From Variovorax fucosicus (GTDB lineage Bacteria > Pseudomonadota > Gammaproteobacteria > Burkholderiales > Burkholderiaceae_C): 64,000 bases of DNA. Under the pieces are notes generated by a model. That model was not told where the DNA came from. It saw only the letters and a list, made by a program, of their open reading frames with translations, and searched no databases. Both the position numbers and the translations under genes were made by a program. Location of the stretch: NCBI RefSeq assembly GCF_030316825.1, contig NZ_JASZYU010000002.1, positions 868,001-932,000 on the forward strand. Reading direction: 5' to 3'. Every line of letters starts with the position of its first letter. Within the stretch, counting starts at the first letter, position 1. This document shows positions 6,594 to 16,335 of the stretch, in pieces.

Positions 6594-8813
6594 ATGGCGC
6601 GCAGCCAGCGCGCAGTCCAGCCAGCAGCTTTCGTACAACTGAGCTGTTTTCTGGACTCCGCCGTGGCACCTTCTCCCGCTCCCGCATTCCGCTTTCTCAA
6701 TGTGAGGAAGATGTACTGGGGCTTTGCCTTCGTCGTCGCGCCGCTGGCGAGCGCGCAGCCCGCGCCTGCGGCAACCGACGGTGTGCGCGGTGAATTGGCA
6801 ACGATCAACGTGGAGGATGCGCGCACCAACGGTTTCGTCGCGAACACCGTGGAGGCTGGCACATTCCGTGGCGCGAACATCATGGATGTGCCCGCCACGG
6901 TGAACACCGTGACACGAGAGGTGATCGAACTGCAGGGCGCCGCGAGCGTCTACGACGTGCTGCGCAACACGGCCGGTGTCACGCGCCAGCAGAATGGCGG
7001 CGACACCTTCGACCAGTTGGTGATCCGCGGCATCGCGGTCGAGAACCGAACCAACTACCGGCTCAACGGATCGCTCGCGATTCCGAACGTGTCCGAGATT
7101 CCGCTGGAGAACAAGGAGCGGGTCGAAGTGCTCAAGGGCGCGTCTGCGCTCTACTACGGCTTCACGACGCCAGCAGGTGTCGTCAACTTCGTCACCAAGC
7201 GCGCAACGTCCACGCCGGTGAGCACGGTGGGCCTGGCGTTCGACGACCAGGGCACGATGCAGGGCACGGTCGATCTCGGGCGGAAGTTCGGGGAGCAGAG
7301 CCAGTTCGGCCTTCGCGTCAATGCGGCGGGTGGTCAACTGGGTTCGACCATCGAAGGCGTCGACGGCAACCGCAAGTTCCTGTCGGCCGCTTTCGACTGG
7401 CGCGTGAACAATCGCCTGACGCTCAAGGCCGATGTCGAGCACTACCGCAAGAGCATCACGGAGCAGGCCGGCGTCACGCGCCTTGCGGCCGTCAACGGTG
7501 TGATTTCCCTGCCGGCGCTGCCCAACCCGCACAAGCTTCTGGGCCCGCCGTGGGGCGTGTTCGAAGCGGAAGTGACCAACACACAGCTTCGCGCCGACTA
7601 TTCGCTCAGCGACAACTGGGCGCTGACCGTGGAAGCCGGCCATTCGCAAGCCGAACGCGACCGACGGCTCGCGATCTTCGGCAACTACAACGTGCGCACG
7701 GGGGCCGGACGCATCACGGGCAACGTGCAGCATCTGGCGCAGAGCTCCGACCTGCTGCGAACGGAGTTGTTCGGCGCGTTCGCCACGGGAAGCGTGCAAC
7801 ACGAACTGACGTTGGGCGTGGCGCGCAGCGACAAGAGCCAGGATCCGATCTTCCAGCGCAACTACGGCGGCACGACGACGCAGAACCTCTACAACCCGGT
7901 GCCCATCGGCTACTTGCCGTTGACCGCGCTGCCGACACGGCCCACGACCGGCGCTCAGGACAGCGAAGAGCTCGGTCTGTACGCGCTGGACCGCATCACG
8001 TTCTCGCCGCAGTGGCAACTCGTGGTGGGCGCCCGCCATACGCGCTATGAGAGCTCGCAAGAGGCGAGCGCGACCCTGCCCGGCACCAACTACGCCGTGC
8101 GCAAGACCACGCCGCTGGCGGCGCTCAGCTACAAGTTCACACCCGACCTCGTGGCTTACGCTTCTTTCGCGCAGGGCGTGGAAGAAGGAGAGGTGGCGCC
8201 GACCGGGACGGTCAACCAGAACACGCGCATGGCCCCTGGCGTGAGCAAGCAGAAGGAAGTGGGCCTGCGCTGGCTGACCGGCAGCGGAACGCTGCTCTCG
8301 ACCGCGCTGTTCGACATCGAACGCCCCGGCGCGTACACCAACAGCGCCAATACCTTCGTCGCCGATGGCCGCCAGCGGTACCGCGGCCTGGAGGTCTCGG
8401 CGCAGGGTCGCCTGACGCGTGAACTGGCGTGGCAACTGTCCGGGCAGGTGCTGGACGCCGAGTTTCGGCAGATCAATGCGCAGTACAACGGCAAGATGCC
8501 CGAGAACACCGCCCGCAAGACCGCGAGCGCATTCCTGTCCTACGACATTGCGGCAGTACCGGGCCTGTCGGTCAACGGCGGCGCCTACTACACCGGGCGG
8601 CGACCTGTCGACGATCTGAACCAAGGCTTCATCGGCGGCTTTACCGTTTTCGGACTGGGTGCGCGCTACTTGACGCAGGTGATGAGCAGGCGAGTCTCCT
8701 TGCAGTTGAATGTCGACAACGTTGCCGACAAGCGCTACTGGGCCGCAGCCGGCACGCGTCTGGCGGTCGGCATTCCGCGCACGATCAAGGCCTCGATCAA
8801 GATCGACCTGTGA
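6594..8813 (+). CDS. TonB-dependent siderophore receptor
   Basis: An outer-membrane beta-barrel importer for ferric siderophores. A TonB-box-like LATINVEDA is followed by the plug domain (VPATVNTVTREVIELQGAASVYDVLRNTAGV, given here only to mark the region; FDQLVIRGI, VEVLKGASALYYG) and the barrel to the C-terminus, where VADKRYW is the typical end of the family. The fold matches FhuA/FoxA-type siderophore receptors. The start is uncertain: ATG 6594, GTG 6663 or ATG 6711, the last with GAGGAAG just before it. The hydrophobic MYWGFAFVVAPLASAQ is the likely signal peptide core. It heads an operon with the PepSY-reductase fusion and follows a strong Fur-type box. The siderophore cannot be named. 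Confidence 0.93.
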   Translation: MARSQRAVQPAAFVQLSCFLDSAVAPSPAPAFRFLNVRKMYWGFAFVVAPLASAQPAPAATDGVRGELATINVEDARTNGFVANTVEAGTFRGANIMDVPATVNTVTREVIELQGAASVYDVLRNTAGVTRQQNGGDTFDQLVIRGIAVENRTNYRLNGSLAIPNVSEIPLENKERVEVLKGASALYYGFTTPAGVVNFVTKRATSTPVSTVGLAFDDQGTMQGTVDLGRKFGEQSQFGLRVNAAGGQLGSTIEGVDGNRKFLSAAFDWRVNNRLTLKADVEHYRKSITEQAGVTRLAAVNGVISLPALPNPHKLLGPPWGVFEAEVTNTQLRADYSLSDNWALTVEAGHSQAERDRRLAIFGNYNVRTGAGRITGNVQHLAQSSDLLRTELFGAFATGSVQHELTLGVARSDKSQDPIFQRNYGGTTTQNLYNPVPIGYLPLTALPTRPTTGAQDSEELGLYALDRITFSPQWQLVVGARHTRYESSQEASATLPGTNYAVRKTTPLAALSYKFTPDLVAYASFAQGVEEGEVAPTGTVNQNTRMAPGVSKQKEVGLRWLTGSGTLLSTALFDIERPGAYTNSANTFVADGRQRYRGLEVSAQGRLTRELAWQLSGQVLDAEFRQINAQYNGKMPENTARKTASAFLSYDIAAVPGLSVNGGAYYTGRRPVDDLNQGFIGGFTVFGLGARYLTQVMSRRVSLQLNVDNVADKRYWAAAGTRLAVGIPRTIKASIKIDL

Positions 8814-8866
8814 TCCGTCGCGCCCACTGATTGCTGCAGCGGCATCTCTCCACGATCGAATTTTTC

Positions 8867-11305
8867 ATGGCCCTCCTGCGACGCATCTGGTTCCAGATTC
8901 ACTGGTTCATCGGCATCACGGCCGGCACGGTGCTGGTGGTAATCGGGCTCACGGGCGCCGTGCTCTCGTTTCGTGCCGAGATCACGGATCAGCTCAACCC
9001 GGGGTTGCGCCAAGTGGCTGCTCCTCCCGGCGCCGAGGCGCTCACCCCGGCAGCGTTGCTGGATCGACTGCAGGCCGGATCGGCCGCGCATCGTGTGGCG
9101 ACCTTGACGGTGTTCGCCGAGCCCGGTCGGCCGGCACGTGTCAACTTTGCGCCGCGACCCGGCGAGAAACGGGGCGAGTCCCGCCTTGCCGACCCCTATA
9201 CCGCGGTGCTCCTGCCGGAGCCGAAGGGCGACGACTTCTTCGAGTTCGTCGAGAGCCTGCATCGCTGGCTCCTGTTGCCGCGCGACGCCGGCAAGACCGT
9301 CACGGGCACGCTTGCCGCGGGCCTGCTGGTGCTGGCGTTGTCGGGCCTGTACCTGCGTTGGCCGCGCGTTCTGCTCTCGTGGCGCAGTTGGCTCCGCCTG
9401 GACTTTGCACTCACAGGTCGCGCATTCCTGTGGAACCTGCACGCGGTGGTCGGAACCATCGCGCTCCTTGCCTACCTGGTCTCGAGCGCGACCGGTGTCT
9501 ACTGGGGCTTCGATGCAGTCCGCTCTGCAGTGGACGATGCGGCAGGCGAGGGCCGTGCGGTGCGTGCACAGCGCATGGAAGGGGCGGGCGCGGCCACGCC
9601 TGCCGCGCCGGCGCATGCAAAGCTCAACCTGGATCGCGTCTGGCACTCCTTCGGCGACGTGACACGGGGTGACTGGAGCCAGGTGACGCTGCGTCTGCCG
9701 GCTCGCAATGCGTCCCAAGTCGAGGCGACGTATCTGAGCGCGCAGCCCGAGCACGAACGCGCCCGCAATCGCCTGTACCTGAATGCCGCGACCGGAGAGC
9801 CGACCCGGCACGAGCGGTACGCCGACAAGCCGCTCGCCGGTCGATGGGTCAACAGCATCTATCCGCTGCACATGGGCTCCTATTGGGGCCTGCCGGGGCG
9901 CATCGTGATGCTGCTCAGCAGCATCGGGCTGGCGCTGTTTGCAATCACCGGATGGATGCTGTATCTCGGCCGCCGGCGAACCAAGAAGGCCGTGCGCGCC
10001 GAGCGCGCGCGGTTGGGCCTTTCGAATCCGGCAGCAGATCCGTCTCGAAGCGCAGAACAAGTGCTGGTGGCCTTTGCAACGCAGACCGGCCACGCGGAGC
10101 GCGTTGCTCTGCAGACCGCCAGCGCATTGCAGGCCGCAGGCATCGCTGCGGCGGTCAAGCCCGTGGCCGAATTGAGCGTGGACGCGCTGCTGCATTTCCG
10201 GAAAGTGCTGTGGGTTGTCAGCACTTTCGGCGATGGCGATCCACCGGATACGGCGCGCGCTTTCGCGCGCGAATTCGCGCGCCAGTCGGGATCGCACCTG
10301 CGGCATGTGCACTACGGCCTGCTTGCGCTCGGCGACTCGCACTACGCCACCTTCTGTGGTTTCGGCAGGAGGCTCGACCACGATCTGCAAAACCAGGGCG
10401 CGCAAATGCTGTTCCCGGTGATCGAGGTCAGCAGTGGTGACCCGACTGCGATGAACCGCTGGCGTCAATCGCTCACCAGCACCTTCCATCTGCCCGGGGA
10501 CGCGTGGCCCGTCCAGGGCGAGCCGCTGCCGGAACAGGCGTTCGAGACGTGGCGACTCGCAAGCCGTCGCCTGCTCAACGAAGGAAGCCAGGGCGATCCG
10601 CTGTATGAGATCGAGCTGGTGCGCACCGATGCGCCTGCCTGGCAAGCCGGCGCGCTGGTGGAACTGATTCCGTCCACTCCGCAGCAATCCGGGGGTGCCG
10701 CGCCGCTGGCGCCGCGCAGCTACTCGGTCGCGTCGGGTCCGCCGGATGGCAGCATTCAACTGCTGGTGCGCCAGGCTCGGTACGACAACGGCATTGGCGT
10801 TGCGTCAGGCTGGCTTACGGCTCACGCCGAGATCGGCGCCGGAATCCCGCTGCGACTGGTTGCCAACCCCGGTTTCGCGCTGGTCGATGATGACAGGCCC
10901 TGCATCTTCATCGGCAACGGATCCGGCTTCGCCGGCCTCAGGGCCCACATGCGCGAGCGCGCTCGACGCGGGCATGGACGGAACTGGCTTGTCTATGGCG
11001 AGCGCAACGCGGCGCACGACGCCTTCTTCACACGGGAAGTAGAAGAATGGCAGAAGCGGCAAGTGCTTCTGCGCGCCGATATTGTCTTTTCCCGTGATCA
11101 GCCGCAACGCATCTATGTGCAGGATCGTCTTAGGGCGTCGCGCGACGCGCTTGTGCAGTGGGTGAGCGAGGGTGCGGTCATCTACGTCTGCGGCAGCCTG
11201 GAAGGAATGGCGCCCGGCGTCGATGCGGCGCTGAGCGAGGTGGTCGGATCCGCCGCGTTGAACGAGTTGATCGCACAGGGTCGATATCGCAGAGATGTGT
11301 ATTGA
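8867..11305 (+). CDS. PepSY transmembrane/flavodoxin/FAD-NADP reductase fusion (putative ferric-siderophore reductase)
   Basis: An 812-residue three-part protein. Residues 1-385 are a PepSY membrane module with TM segments near 10-33, 145-165, 185-215 and 345-365. About 398-540 is a flavodoxin domain (VAFATQTGHAERVALQ, VSTFGDGDPPD). About 560-812 is a sulfite-reductase-like FAD/NADP domain (PRSYSVAS for FAD, GNGSGFAGLRAHM for NADP, YVCGSLEGMA at the end). The layout predicts electron transfer from NADPH through FAD and FMN across the membrane to a periplasmic acceptor, plausibly ferric siderophore brought in by the receptor 53 bases upstream. ATG 8867 is preferred over an upstream TTG at 8831. 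It performs in one chain what the left-edge operon appears to do with separate proteins. Confidence 0.9.
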   Translation: MALLRRIWFQIHWFIGITAGTVLVVIGLTGAVLSFRAEITDQLNPGLRQVAAPPGAEALTPAALLDRLQAGSAAHRVATLTVFAEPGRPARVNFAPRPGEKRGESRLADPYTAVLLPEPKGDDFFEFVESLHRWLLLPRDAGKTVTGTLAAGLLVLALSGLYLRWPRVLLSWRSWLRLDFALTGRAFLWNLHAVVGTIALLAYLVSSATGVYWGFDAVRSAVDDAAGEGRAVRAQRMEGAGAATPAAPAHAKLNLDRVWHSFGDVTRGDWSQVTLRLPARNASQVEATYLSAQPEHERARNRLYLNAATGEPTRHERYADKPLAGRWVNSIYPLHMGSYWGLPGRIVMLLSSIGLALFAITGWMLYLGRRRTKKAVRAERARLGLSNPAADPSRSAEQVLVAFATQTGHAERVALQTASALQAAGIAAAVKPVAELSVDALLHFRKVLWVVSTFGDGDPPDTARAFAREFARQSGSHLRHVHYGLLALGDSHYATFCGFGRRLDHDLQNQGAQMLFPVIEVSSGDPTAMNRWRQSLTSTFHLPGDAWPVQGEPLPEQAFETWRLASRRLLNEGSQGDPLYEIELVRTDAPAWQAGALVELIPSTPQQSGGAAPLAPRSYSVASGPPDGSIQLLVRQARYDNGIGVASGWLTAHAEIGAGIPLRLVANPGFALVDDDRPCIFIGNGSGFAGLRAHMRERARRGHGRNWLVYGERNAAHDAFFTREVEEWQKRQVLLRADIVFSRDQPQRIYVQDRLRASRDALVQWVSEGAVIYVCGSLEGMAPGVDAALSEVVGSAALNELIAQGRYRRDVY

Positions 11306-11343
11306 GTCGGGTGCCGCCTGCGAATCAATGGACAGGGCGTCGT

Positions 11344-12165
11344 CTAGTAAGTCAGCCGCTCGGGCCGCAGCTCCTGCAGGATCGTCGTTGCGATCTCCTC
11401 GATCGACTTGGTCGTTGTCGACAGCCAGCGTATGCCGGCCCGTCGCATCATGGCTTCGGCCTCGGAGATCTCATGGCGGCAGTTCTCGATGCTCGCGTAA
11501 CGTGAGTTTGGCCGCCGCTCGTTGCGGATCTGCGCAAGCCGCTCGGGCTGGATCGTCAGGCCGAAGATCTTTTTCTTGTGAGGCAGCAGCGCCGGTGGCA
11601 ACTGGCGCCGATCGAAGTCTTCCGGGATCAGCGGATAGTTGGCCGCCTTGAGCCCGTGCTGCATCGCCAGGTAGAGCGAGGTCGGCGTCTTGCCGCTGCG
11701 GCTCACGCCGACCAGGATCACGTCGGCACCGTCGAGGTCGCGATTGCTCTGGCCGTCGTCGTGCTGCAGGCTGAAGTCGATGGCCGCGATGCGTTCGTCA
11801 TAGGCCTTGCTCTTGCTCACGTCGCTGAAGCGGCCGATGCGGTGGTTCGACTTCATCGCCAGCTCGATTTCGAGCGGCCGCACGAAAGTGCCGAACATGT
11901 CGAGCAGCATGCCCTTGCAGCCGGTTTCGATGACTTCGAGGACATCCATGTTGGCCAGCGTGGTGAAGACGATCGGCCGCTGGCCCTCGAGTTCGCCCGT
12001 GTGATTGATGCGCCGCACCGCCTGGTGCGCCTTGTCGACCGTGTCGGTAAACGGCAGCCGGATGTGGCGTGGCGTGATTTCGAACTGGGCCAGAACGGCA
12101 TTGCCGAAAGTCTCGGCGGTGATGCCGGTGCCATCGGAGACGAAGAAGACGGTGCGCGTGTGCAT
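11344..12165 (-). CDS. ppsR: PEP synthase regulatory protein (kinase/pyrophosphorylase, DUF299)
   Basis: 273 residues, the usual length. PpsR inactivates PEP synthase by ADP-dependent phosphorylation and restores it by phosphate-dependent dephosphorylation, so it sets carbon flow at pyruvate/PEP. The N-terminus [16 protein letters not shown], the P-loop GVSRSGKT near residues 152-159 and the YPLIPEDF and SRYAS segments identify the family. ATG 12165 gives the standard start; longer open frames upstream run into ppsA. It is divergent from its target ppsA with about 190 bases between the start codons, the usual arrangement in this group. Confidence 0.95.
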   Translation of the reverse strand: MHTRTVFFVSDGTGITAETFGNAVLAQFEITPRHIRLPFTDTVDKAHQAVRRINHTGELEGQRPIVFTTLANMDVLEVIETGCKGMLLDMFGTFVRPLEIELAMKSNHRIGRFSDVSKSKAYDERIAAIDFSLQHDDGQSNRDLDGADVILVGVSRSGKTPTSLYLAMQHGLKAANYPLIPEDFDRRQLPPALLPHKKKIFGLTIQPERLAQIRNERRPNSRYASIENCRHEISEAEAMMRRAGIRWLSTTTKSIEEIATTILQELRPERLTY

Positions 12166-12352
12166 GGTGGTGGCGGCCTTGTCCTGCGGCGCGCAAATGG
12201 TGCGGCGCCTACAATTCGGGCCAATTATGGGGAATCCGCTTCCCCCACATCCGATTTCTTCCCATGCCCACCGCGACCGCACCCCAAGCAACGACAACGA
12301 TCGTGCGCCGCTGCCGGCATGACGCACCGGTTTTAACTTCTGGAGCTTTCCC

Positions 12353-14746
12353 ATGTCTGCACTCTTTGAAGCGACCGCCCTGGTCGTACCGTTTGAGAAC
12401 CTGAGGATGACCGACGTCGAGTCGGTCGGCGGCAAGAACGCCAGCCTCGGCGAGATGATTTCCCAGTTGCCGCAGGGCGTGCGCGTTCCGACAGGCTTCG
12501 CGACCACGGCGCACGCGTTTCGCCAATTCCTGGCGCACGACGGCCTAGCCGACAAGATCAGCGCAGCGCTGGCCAAACTGGATACCGAGGACGTGCGCGC
12601 GCTGGCCAAGGTCGGTGCCGAAATCCGCGCCATGGTCGAGGCCCAGCCGTTTCCGGCCGACCTGCAGAAGGCGATTGCCGAGGCGTTCGCGACGCTGAGC
12701 GCGGGCAACCCGCAAGCGAGCTTCGCGGTGCGCTCCTCGGCCACGGCGGAAGACTTGCCCGATGCATCGTTTGCCGGCCAGCAAGAGACCTTCCTCAACG
12801 TGGTCGGCATCGACGACGTGCTGCACAAGATGAAAGAGGTGTTCGCCTCGCTCTACAACGATCGCGCGATCAGCTACCGCGTGCACAAGGGTTTCGCGCA
12901 TGACGTGGTGGCGCTCTCGGCGGGCGTGCAGCGCATGGTGCGCTCCGACCTGGGCGCGGCCGGCGTGATGTTCACGATCGACACCGAATCGGGTTTCGAG
13001 GACGTGGTGTTCATCACCTCGAGCTACGGGCTCGGCGAGACGGTGGTGCAGGGCGCCGTGAACCCGGACGAGTTCTATGTGCACAAGCCGATGCTCAAGG
13101 CCGGCAAGCGCGCGGTGATCCGCCGCAATCTCGGCTCCAAGCTGATCCAGATGGAGTTCGCGACGCCGGAAGAAAAGAAGGCATCGGGCAAGCTGGTGAA
13201 GACCACCGATGTGCCTGCCGAGCAGCGCAACCGCTATTCGCTGAGCGACGCCGACGTCGAATTGCTCGGCAAATACGCGCTGGTCATCGAAGAGCACTAC
13301 GGCCGCCCGATGGACATCGAATGGGGCAAGGACGGCACTGACGGCCTGCTCTACATCCTGCAGGCGCGGCCCGAAACCGTGAAGAGCCAGCAGCAGGGCA
13401 AGGCCGAGCAGCGCTACAAGCTGCTGGGCCGCGGCGCCGTGCTGGCCGAAGGCCGCGCGATCGGCCAGAAGATCGGCACCGGCCCGGTGCGCCTCGTGCA
13501 CAACATCAGCGAGATGGACAAGGTGCAGGCCGGTGACGTGCTCGTCACCGACATGACCGACCCCAACTGGGAGCCGGTGATGAAGCGCGCCGCCGCCATT
13601 GTCACCAACCGCGGCGGGCGTACCTGCCACGCGGCGATCATCGCGCGCGAACTCGGCATTCCGGCCGTGGTCGGCTGCGGCGACGCGACCGACCTGCTGA
13701 AAGAAGGCACGCTGGTCACAGTGAGCTGCGCCGAGGGCGACACCGGCTTCATCTACGACGGCCTGCTCGAAACCGAAGTGACCGAGGTGACGCGCGGCGA
13801 AATGCCGCCGATCGACCTCAAGATCATGATGAACGTCGGCAACCCGCAACTCGCGTTCGACTTCGCGCAGCTGCCGAACCACGGTGTGGGCCTGGCGCGG
13901 CTCGAATTCATCATCAACAACAACATCGGCGTGCATCCGAAGGCGATCCTCGACTACCCGAACGTCGATGCCGATCTGAAGAAGGCGGTCGAGTCGGTGG
14001 CCCGTGGCCACGCCTCGCCGCGCGCCTTCTACGTCGACAAGGTGGCCGAAGGCATCGCCACCATCGGCGCCGCGTTCTGGCCCAAGCCGGTGATCGTGCG
14101 ACTGTCGGACTTCAAGTCGAACGAATACCGCAAGCTGATCGGCGGCTCGCGCTACGAGCCCGAAGAAGAAAACCCGATGCTGGGCTTCCGCGGCGCCGCA
14201 CGCTATGTCAGCGAGGAATTCCGCGAAGCCTTCCTCATGGAGTGCGAGGCGCTCAAGCGCGTGCGCAATGACATGGGTCTTACCAACGTGCAGATCATGG
14301 TGCCCTTTGTGCGCACCCTGAAGCAGGCCGAGCGTGTGACTGGCCTGCTCGCCGCGGAAGGCCTGAAGCGCGGCGAGAACGAACTCAAGATCATCATGAT
14401 GTGCGAGGTGCCGAGCAACGCGATCCTGGCCGACGAGTTCCTGCAGTTCTTCGACGGTTTCTCGATCGGCTCGAACGACCTGACCCAGCTCACGCTGGGC
14501 CTGGATCGCGATTCGGGGCTCGAATTGCTGGCGGCCGACTTCGACGAGCGCGATCCGGCCGTCAAGGCCATGTTGAGCCGCGCCATCAAGGCCTGCAAGG
14601 CGCAGGGCAAGTATGTCGGCATCTGCGGCCAGGGCCCGAGCGACCACCCGGACTTCGCGCTGTGGCTGGCGGAGCAGGGGATCGAGTCGATTTCGCTCAA
14701 TCCCGACAGCGTGATCGACACCTGGCAGCAACTGGCCACCCGCTGA
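12353..14746 (+). CDS. ppsA: Phosphoenolpyruvate synthase
   Basis: A 797-residue enzyme converting pyruvate, ATP and water to PEP, AMP and phosphate in gluconeogenesis. An N-terminal ATP-grasp-like domain ([32 protein letters not shown]) precedes the swivelling phosphohistidine domain with catalytic His426 in [14 protein letters not shown]. The C-terminal TIM barrel carries RLEF, SNDLTQL and the active-site Cys758 in [11 protein letters not shown]. The start ATG 12353 follows a CTGGAGC ribosome site. It is divergent from ppsR and followed by a long hairpin (14768-14799). Confidence 0.98.
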   Translation: MSALFEATALVVPFENLRMTDVESVGGKNASLGEMISQLPQGVRVPTGFATTAHAFRQFLAHDGLADKISAALAKLDTEDVRALAKVGAEIRAMVEAQPFPADLQKAIAEAFATLSAGNPQASFAVRSSATAEDLPDASFAGQQETFLNVVGIDDVLHKMKEVFASLYNDRAISYRVHKGFAHDVVALSAGVQRMVRSDLGAAGVMFTIDTESGFEDVVFITSSYGLGETVVQGAVNPDEFYVHKPMLKAGKRAVIRRNLGSKLIQMEFATPEEKKASGKLVKTTDVPAEQRNRYSLSDADVELLGKYALVIEEHYGRPMDIEWGKDGTDGLLYILQARPETVKSQQQGKAEQRYKLLGRGAVLAEGRAIGQKIGTGPVRLVHNISEMDKVQAGDVLVTDMTDPNWEPVMKRAAAIVTNRGGRTCHAAIIARELGIPAVVGCGDATDLLKEGTLVTVSCAEGDTGFIYDGLLETEVTEVTRGEMPPIDLKIMMNVGNPQLAFDFAQLPNHGVGLARLEFIINNNIGVHPKAILDYPNVDADLKKAVESVARGHASPRAFYVDKVAEGIATIGAAFWPKPVIVRLSDFKSNEYRKLIGGSRYEPEEENPMLGFRGAARYVSEEFREAFLMECEALKRVRNDMGLTNVQIMVPFVRTLKQAERVTGLLAAEGLKRGENELKIIMMCEVPSNAILADEFLQFFDGFSIGSNDLTQLTLGLDRDSGLELLAADFDERDPAVKAMLSRAIKACKAQGKYVGICGQGPSDHPDFALWLAEQGIESISLNPDSVIDTWQQLATR

Positions 14747-14767
14747 CCCCGCACGGGGGCCCCTGAG

Positions 14768-14799
14768 GGTGCGAGGCGACACAACGTGTCGCCCGCACC
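14768..14799 (+). terminator. Long hairpin after ppsA (terminator-like, no U-tract)
   Basis: GGTGCG-A-GGCGACAC pairs with GTGTCGCC-CGCACC across an AAC loop: 14 paired bases with one bulged A. It starts 22 bases after the ppsA stop. No T-run follows, so it may be a Rho-assisted end, a message stabiliser or a repeat rather than a classical terminator. Confidence 0.5.
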
Positions 14800-14971
14800 A
14801 CGCAATCCGTCACGCGCGGGCTGTAATTTCCCTGTCAGCATGTGTCAATTTGCAACCGACCGTCCTTTTGGTGTCACACTTTGGCGTTACCGGGGAGGCA
14901 GTTGCCATTTGCCAGCAGGGCGAAACGGATCCTGCCGTGGTGTTTGCGAGTGACTCGCGTAAGGGGAAGCC

Positions 14972-15493
14972 ATGATTCTTGTGAAGACGGAAGCCGGCCA
15001 ACAGGCATTCAGGGATCGCACGGTTCGGCTCACGCCGCGACAGCGTTCGGCGTTCATCCTCTGTGACGGCAAGCGCACGATCGAGGAAGTGCAGGCCGCC
15101 GGCATGAGCATCGAACGAGAAGACCTCGACCAGATGATCGAACTGGGCCTGCTGGGCCCGCTGGACGGTGCCCCGGTCGTGACAGCGTCTGCACCGGTCG
15201 CGCAAGCCGAACCTCCACCGGTTGCCGCACCGACACCCAGGCCCGCGCTTGCGGCGGTGCCGGCCCCTGCCGCCGCGCCTGCCGACGGCGCGCGCTCGCC
15301 CCAGCAGCGCTACAAGGATGCGTATCCCATCGCGACCCGGTTGTCGGGCAGCCTCGGCCTGCGTGGTTTCCGCCTCAACCTGTCGGTCGAGGGCACGAGC
15401 AACTACGAAGAACTGCTCGCGCTGGCGCCCAAGATCCGCGCGGCAGTTGGCCCCGACAAGGCGGCCGAGTTCGATCGCGCACTGCTCGGCTGA
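14972..15493 (+). CDS. Hypothetical protein with Ala/Pro linker
   Basis: 173 residues, starting at ATG 14972 after an AAGGGGAAG ribosome site. I do not recognise the family with certainty. Residues 1-65 look like a compact winged-helix-type segment (TPRQRSAFILCDGKRTIEEVQAAG, then DLDQMIELGLLG), as in small response-associated proteins. An Ala/Pro-rich linker spans about 66-110. A C-terminal helical segment (SPQQRYKDAYPIATRLSGSLGLRGF, NYEELLALAPKIRAAVG) ends the protein. No signal peptide or membrane segment is visible. It stands alone between ppsA and the rpsF operon, with its own promoter region and a hairpin-T terminator. A regulatory or adaptor role is only a guess. Confidence 0.8.
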   Translation: MILVKTEAGQQAFRDRTVRLTPRQRSAFILCDGKRTIEEVQAAGMSIEREDLDQMIELGLLGPLDGAPVVTASAPVAQAEPPPVAAPTPRPALAAVPAPAAAPADGARSPQQRYKDAYPIATRLSGSLGLRGFRLNLSVEGTSNYEELLALAPKIRAAVGPDKAAEFDRALLG

Positions 15494-15501
15494 GGCCGCT
15501 G

Positions 15502-15540
15502 GCGCCTTGCTGCCGCGGCGGAACGCCTCGAGGCGCTTTT
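15502..15540 (+). terminator. Hairpin/T-run between the hypothetical gene and rpsF
   Basis: GCGCCT (15502-15507) can pair with AGGCGC (15531-15536), and CGCCTCGAGGCG (15524-15535) is itself a palindrome; TTTT follows at 15537-15540. It follows the 15493 stop codon and precedes the TATAAT box of the ribosomal operon. Confidence 0.55.
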
Positions 15541-15546
15541 GCTTGC

Positions 15547-15552
15547 TATAAT
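15547..15552 (+). promoter_or_regulatory. -10 box of the rpsF-priB-rpsR-rplI operon
   Basis: A perfect TATAAT lies 84 bases upstream of the rpsF start codon in otherwise GC-rich DNA. No good -35 hexamer is visible at 17 bases, so strength is uncertain. The 5' leader of about 75 bases could hold autoregulatory RNA structure, as some rpsF leaders do, but none was identified. Confidence 0.55.
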
Positions 15553-15635
15553 CATGGGCTTTACCTTGCCACACCGCGATTCGGACGCTGCGGGTGGCTT
15601 TATCCCTTCCCCCGGGAAGATCCACAAGGAGTGCC

Positions 15636-16010
15636 ATGCGTCACTATGAAATCATTTTGCTGATCCACCCGGATCAGAGCGAGCAAGTTCCGGCCATGCT
15701 GGAGCGCTACAAGGGCCTGATCACGGCCGGCGGCGGCAACGTCCACCGCGTTGAAGACTGGGGCCGTCGTCAGCTGGCCTACCAGATCAACAAGCTCAAC
15801 AAGGCGCACTACCTGTGCGTGAACATCGAGGCTGAACAAGCCGTGATGGCCGAACTGGAACATGCGTTCAAGTTCAACGACGCCGTGCTGCGCCACCTGA
15901 CCGTGGTCAAGAAGAAGGCCGACACCGGCCCTTCGTCGATGATGAAGACGGTCGAGCGCGAAGAGGCCCGCAAGGCCCAGCAAGCCGAATACGCCGCCAA
16001 CAACAACTGA
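15636..16010 (+). CDS. rpsF: 30S ribosomal protein S6
   Basis: A 124-residue S6 (E. coli 131-135). It binds 16S rRNA of the platform together with S18. The start [19 protein letters not shown] and the segment [20 protein letters not shown] are diagnostic; a Lys/Glu/Ala-rich tail ends the protein. ATG 15636 follows an AAGGA site. It is the first gene of the conserved rpsF-priB-rpsR-rplI operon, with S18 encoded two genes on. Confidence 0.98.
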   Translation: MRHYEIILLIHPDQSEQVPAMLERYKGLITAGGGNVHRVEDWGRRQLAYQINKLNKAHYLCVNIEAEQAVMAELEHAFKFNDAVLRHLTVVKKKADTGPSSMMKTVEREEARKAQQAEYAANNN

Positions 16011-16014
16011 TGGC

Positions 16015-16317
16015 GTGAAGGTTGCCGCAGCCAACAGCCTCGTGCTGACTGCCTGCGTCGCCGAACTCGGAGCATTGCGCTACACGCCTGCCGGTTTGCC
16101 CGCCCTCGATCTGAAGCTCGAACACGAGTCGACAGTCGAAGAGGCCGGAAAGCCAAGGCAGGTCAAGGCGGCCCTCAAGGCCGTGGCCTTCGGCGCTATC
16201 GCCGAGCGGCTCGCAAGGCAGGCTTTGGGAAGTCTCTGGCGTTTCCAGGGCTTCCTCGCTACTCCGGGGAATGGCAAGCATCCCGTTCTGCACATCCAGG
16301 ATTTTCAGCAAGATTAA
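16015..16317 (+). CDS. priB: Primosomal replication protein N (PriB)
   Basis: A 100-residue OB-fold single-strand DNA-binding protein that helps PriA restart stalled replication forks. The position between rpsF and rpsR is decisive, and the sequence fits: NSLVLTACVAELGALRYTPAGLPALD at the start and LWRFQGFLA, VLHIQDF near the end. The start is GTG 16015, four bases after the rpsF stop, so translation is probably coupled. dnaB, whose helicase is loaded in PriA/PriB-dependent restart, is in the same cluster. Confidence 0.93.
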   Translation: MKVAAANSLVLTACVAELGALRYTPAGLPALDLKLEHESTVEEAGKPRQVKAALKAVAFGAIAERLARQALGSLWRFQGFLATPGNGKHPVLHIQDFQQD

Positions 16318-16335
16318 TTTTCGAGAGGTCCAACC

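Noticed and set aside
6015..8624. An 869-codon open frame on the minus strand opposite ahpF and the TonB receptor gene
   Set aside because: It lies antisense to two well-supported genes, its product is low-complexity with excess Arg, His and Val, and no domain is recognisable. In GC-rich DNA such frames arise from third-position bias.
12545..14782. A 745-codon open frame on the minus strand opposite ppsA
   Set aside because: ppsA is unambiguous with its catalytic residues; the opposite frame has no recognisable features.
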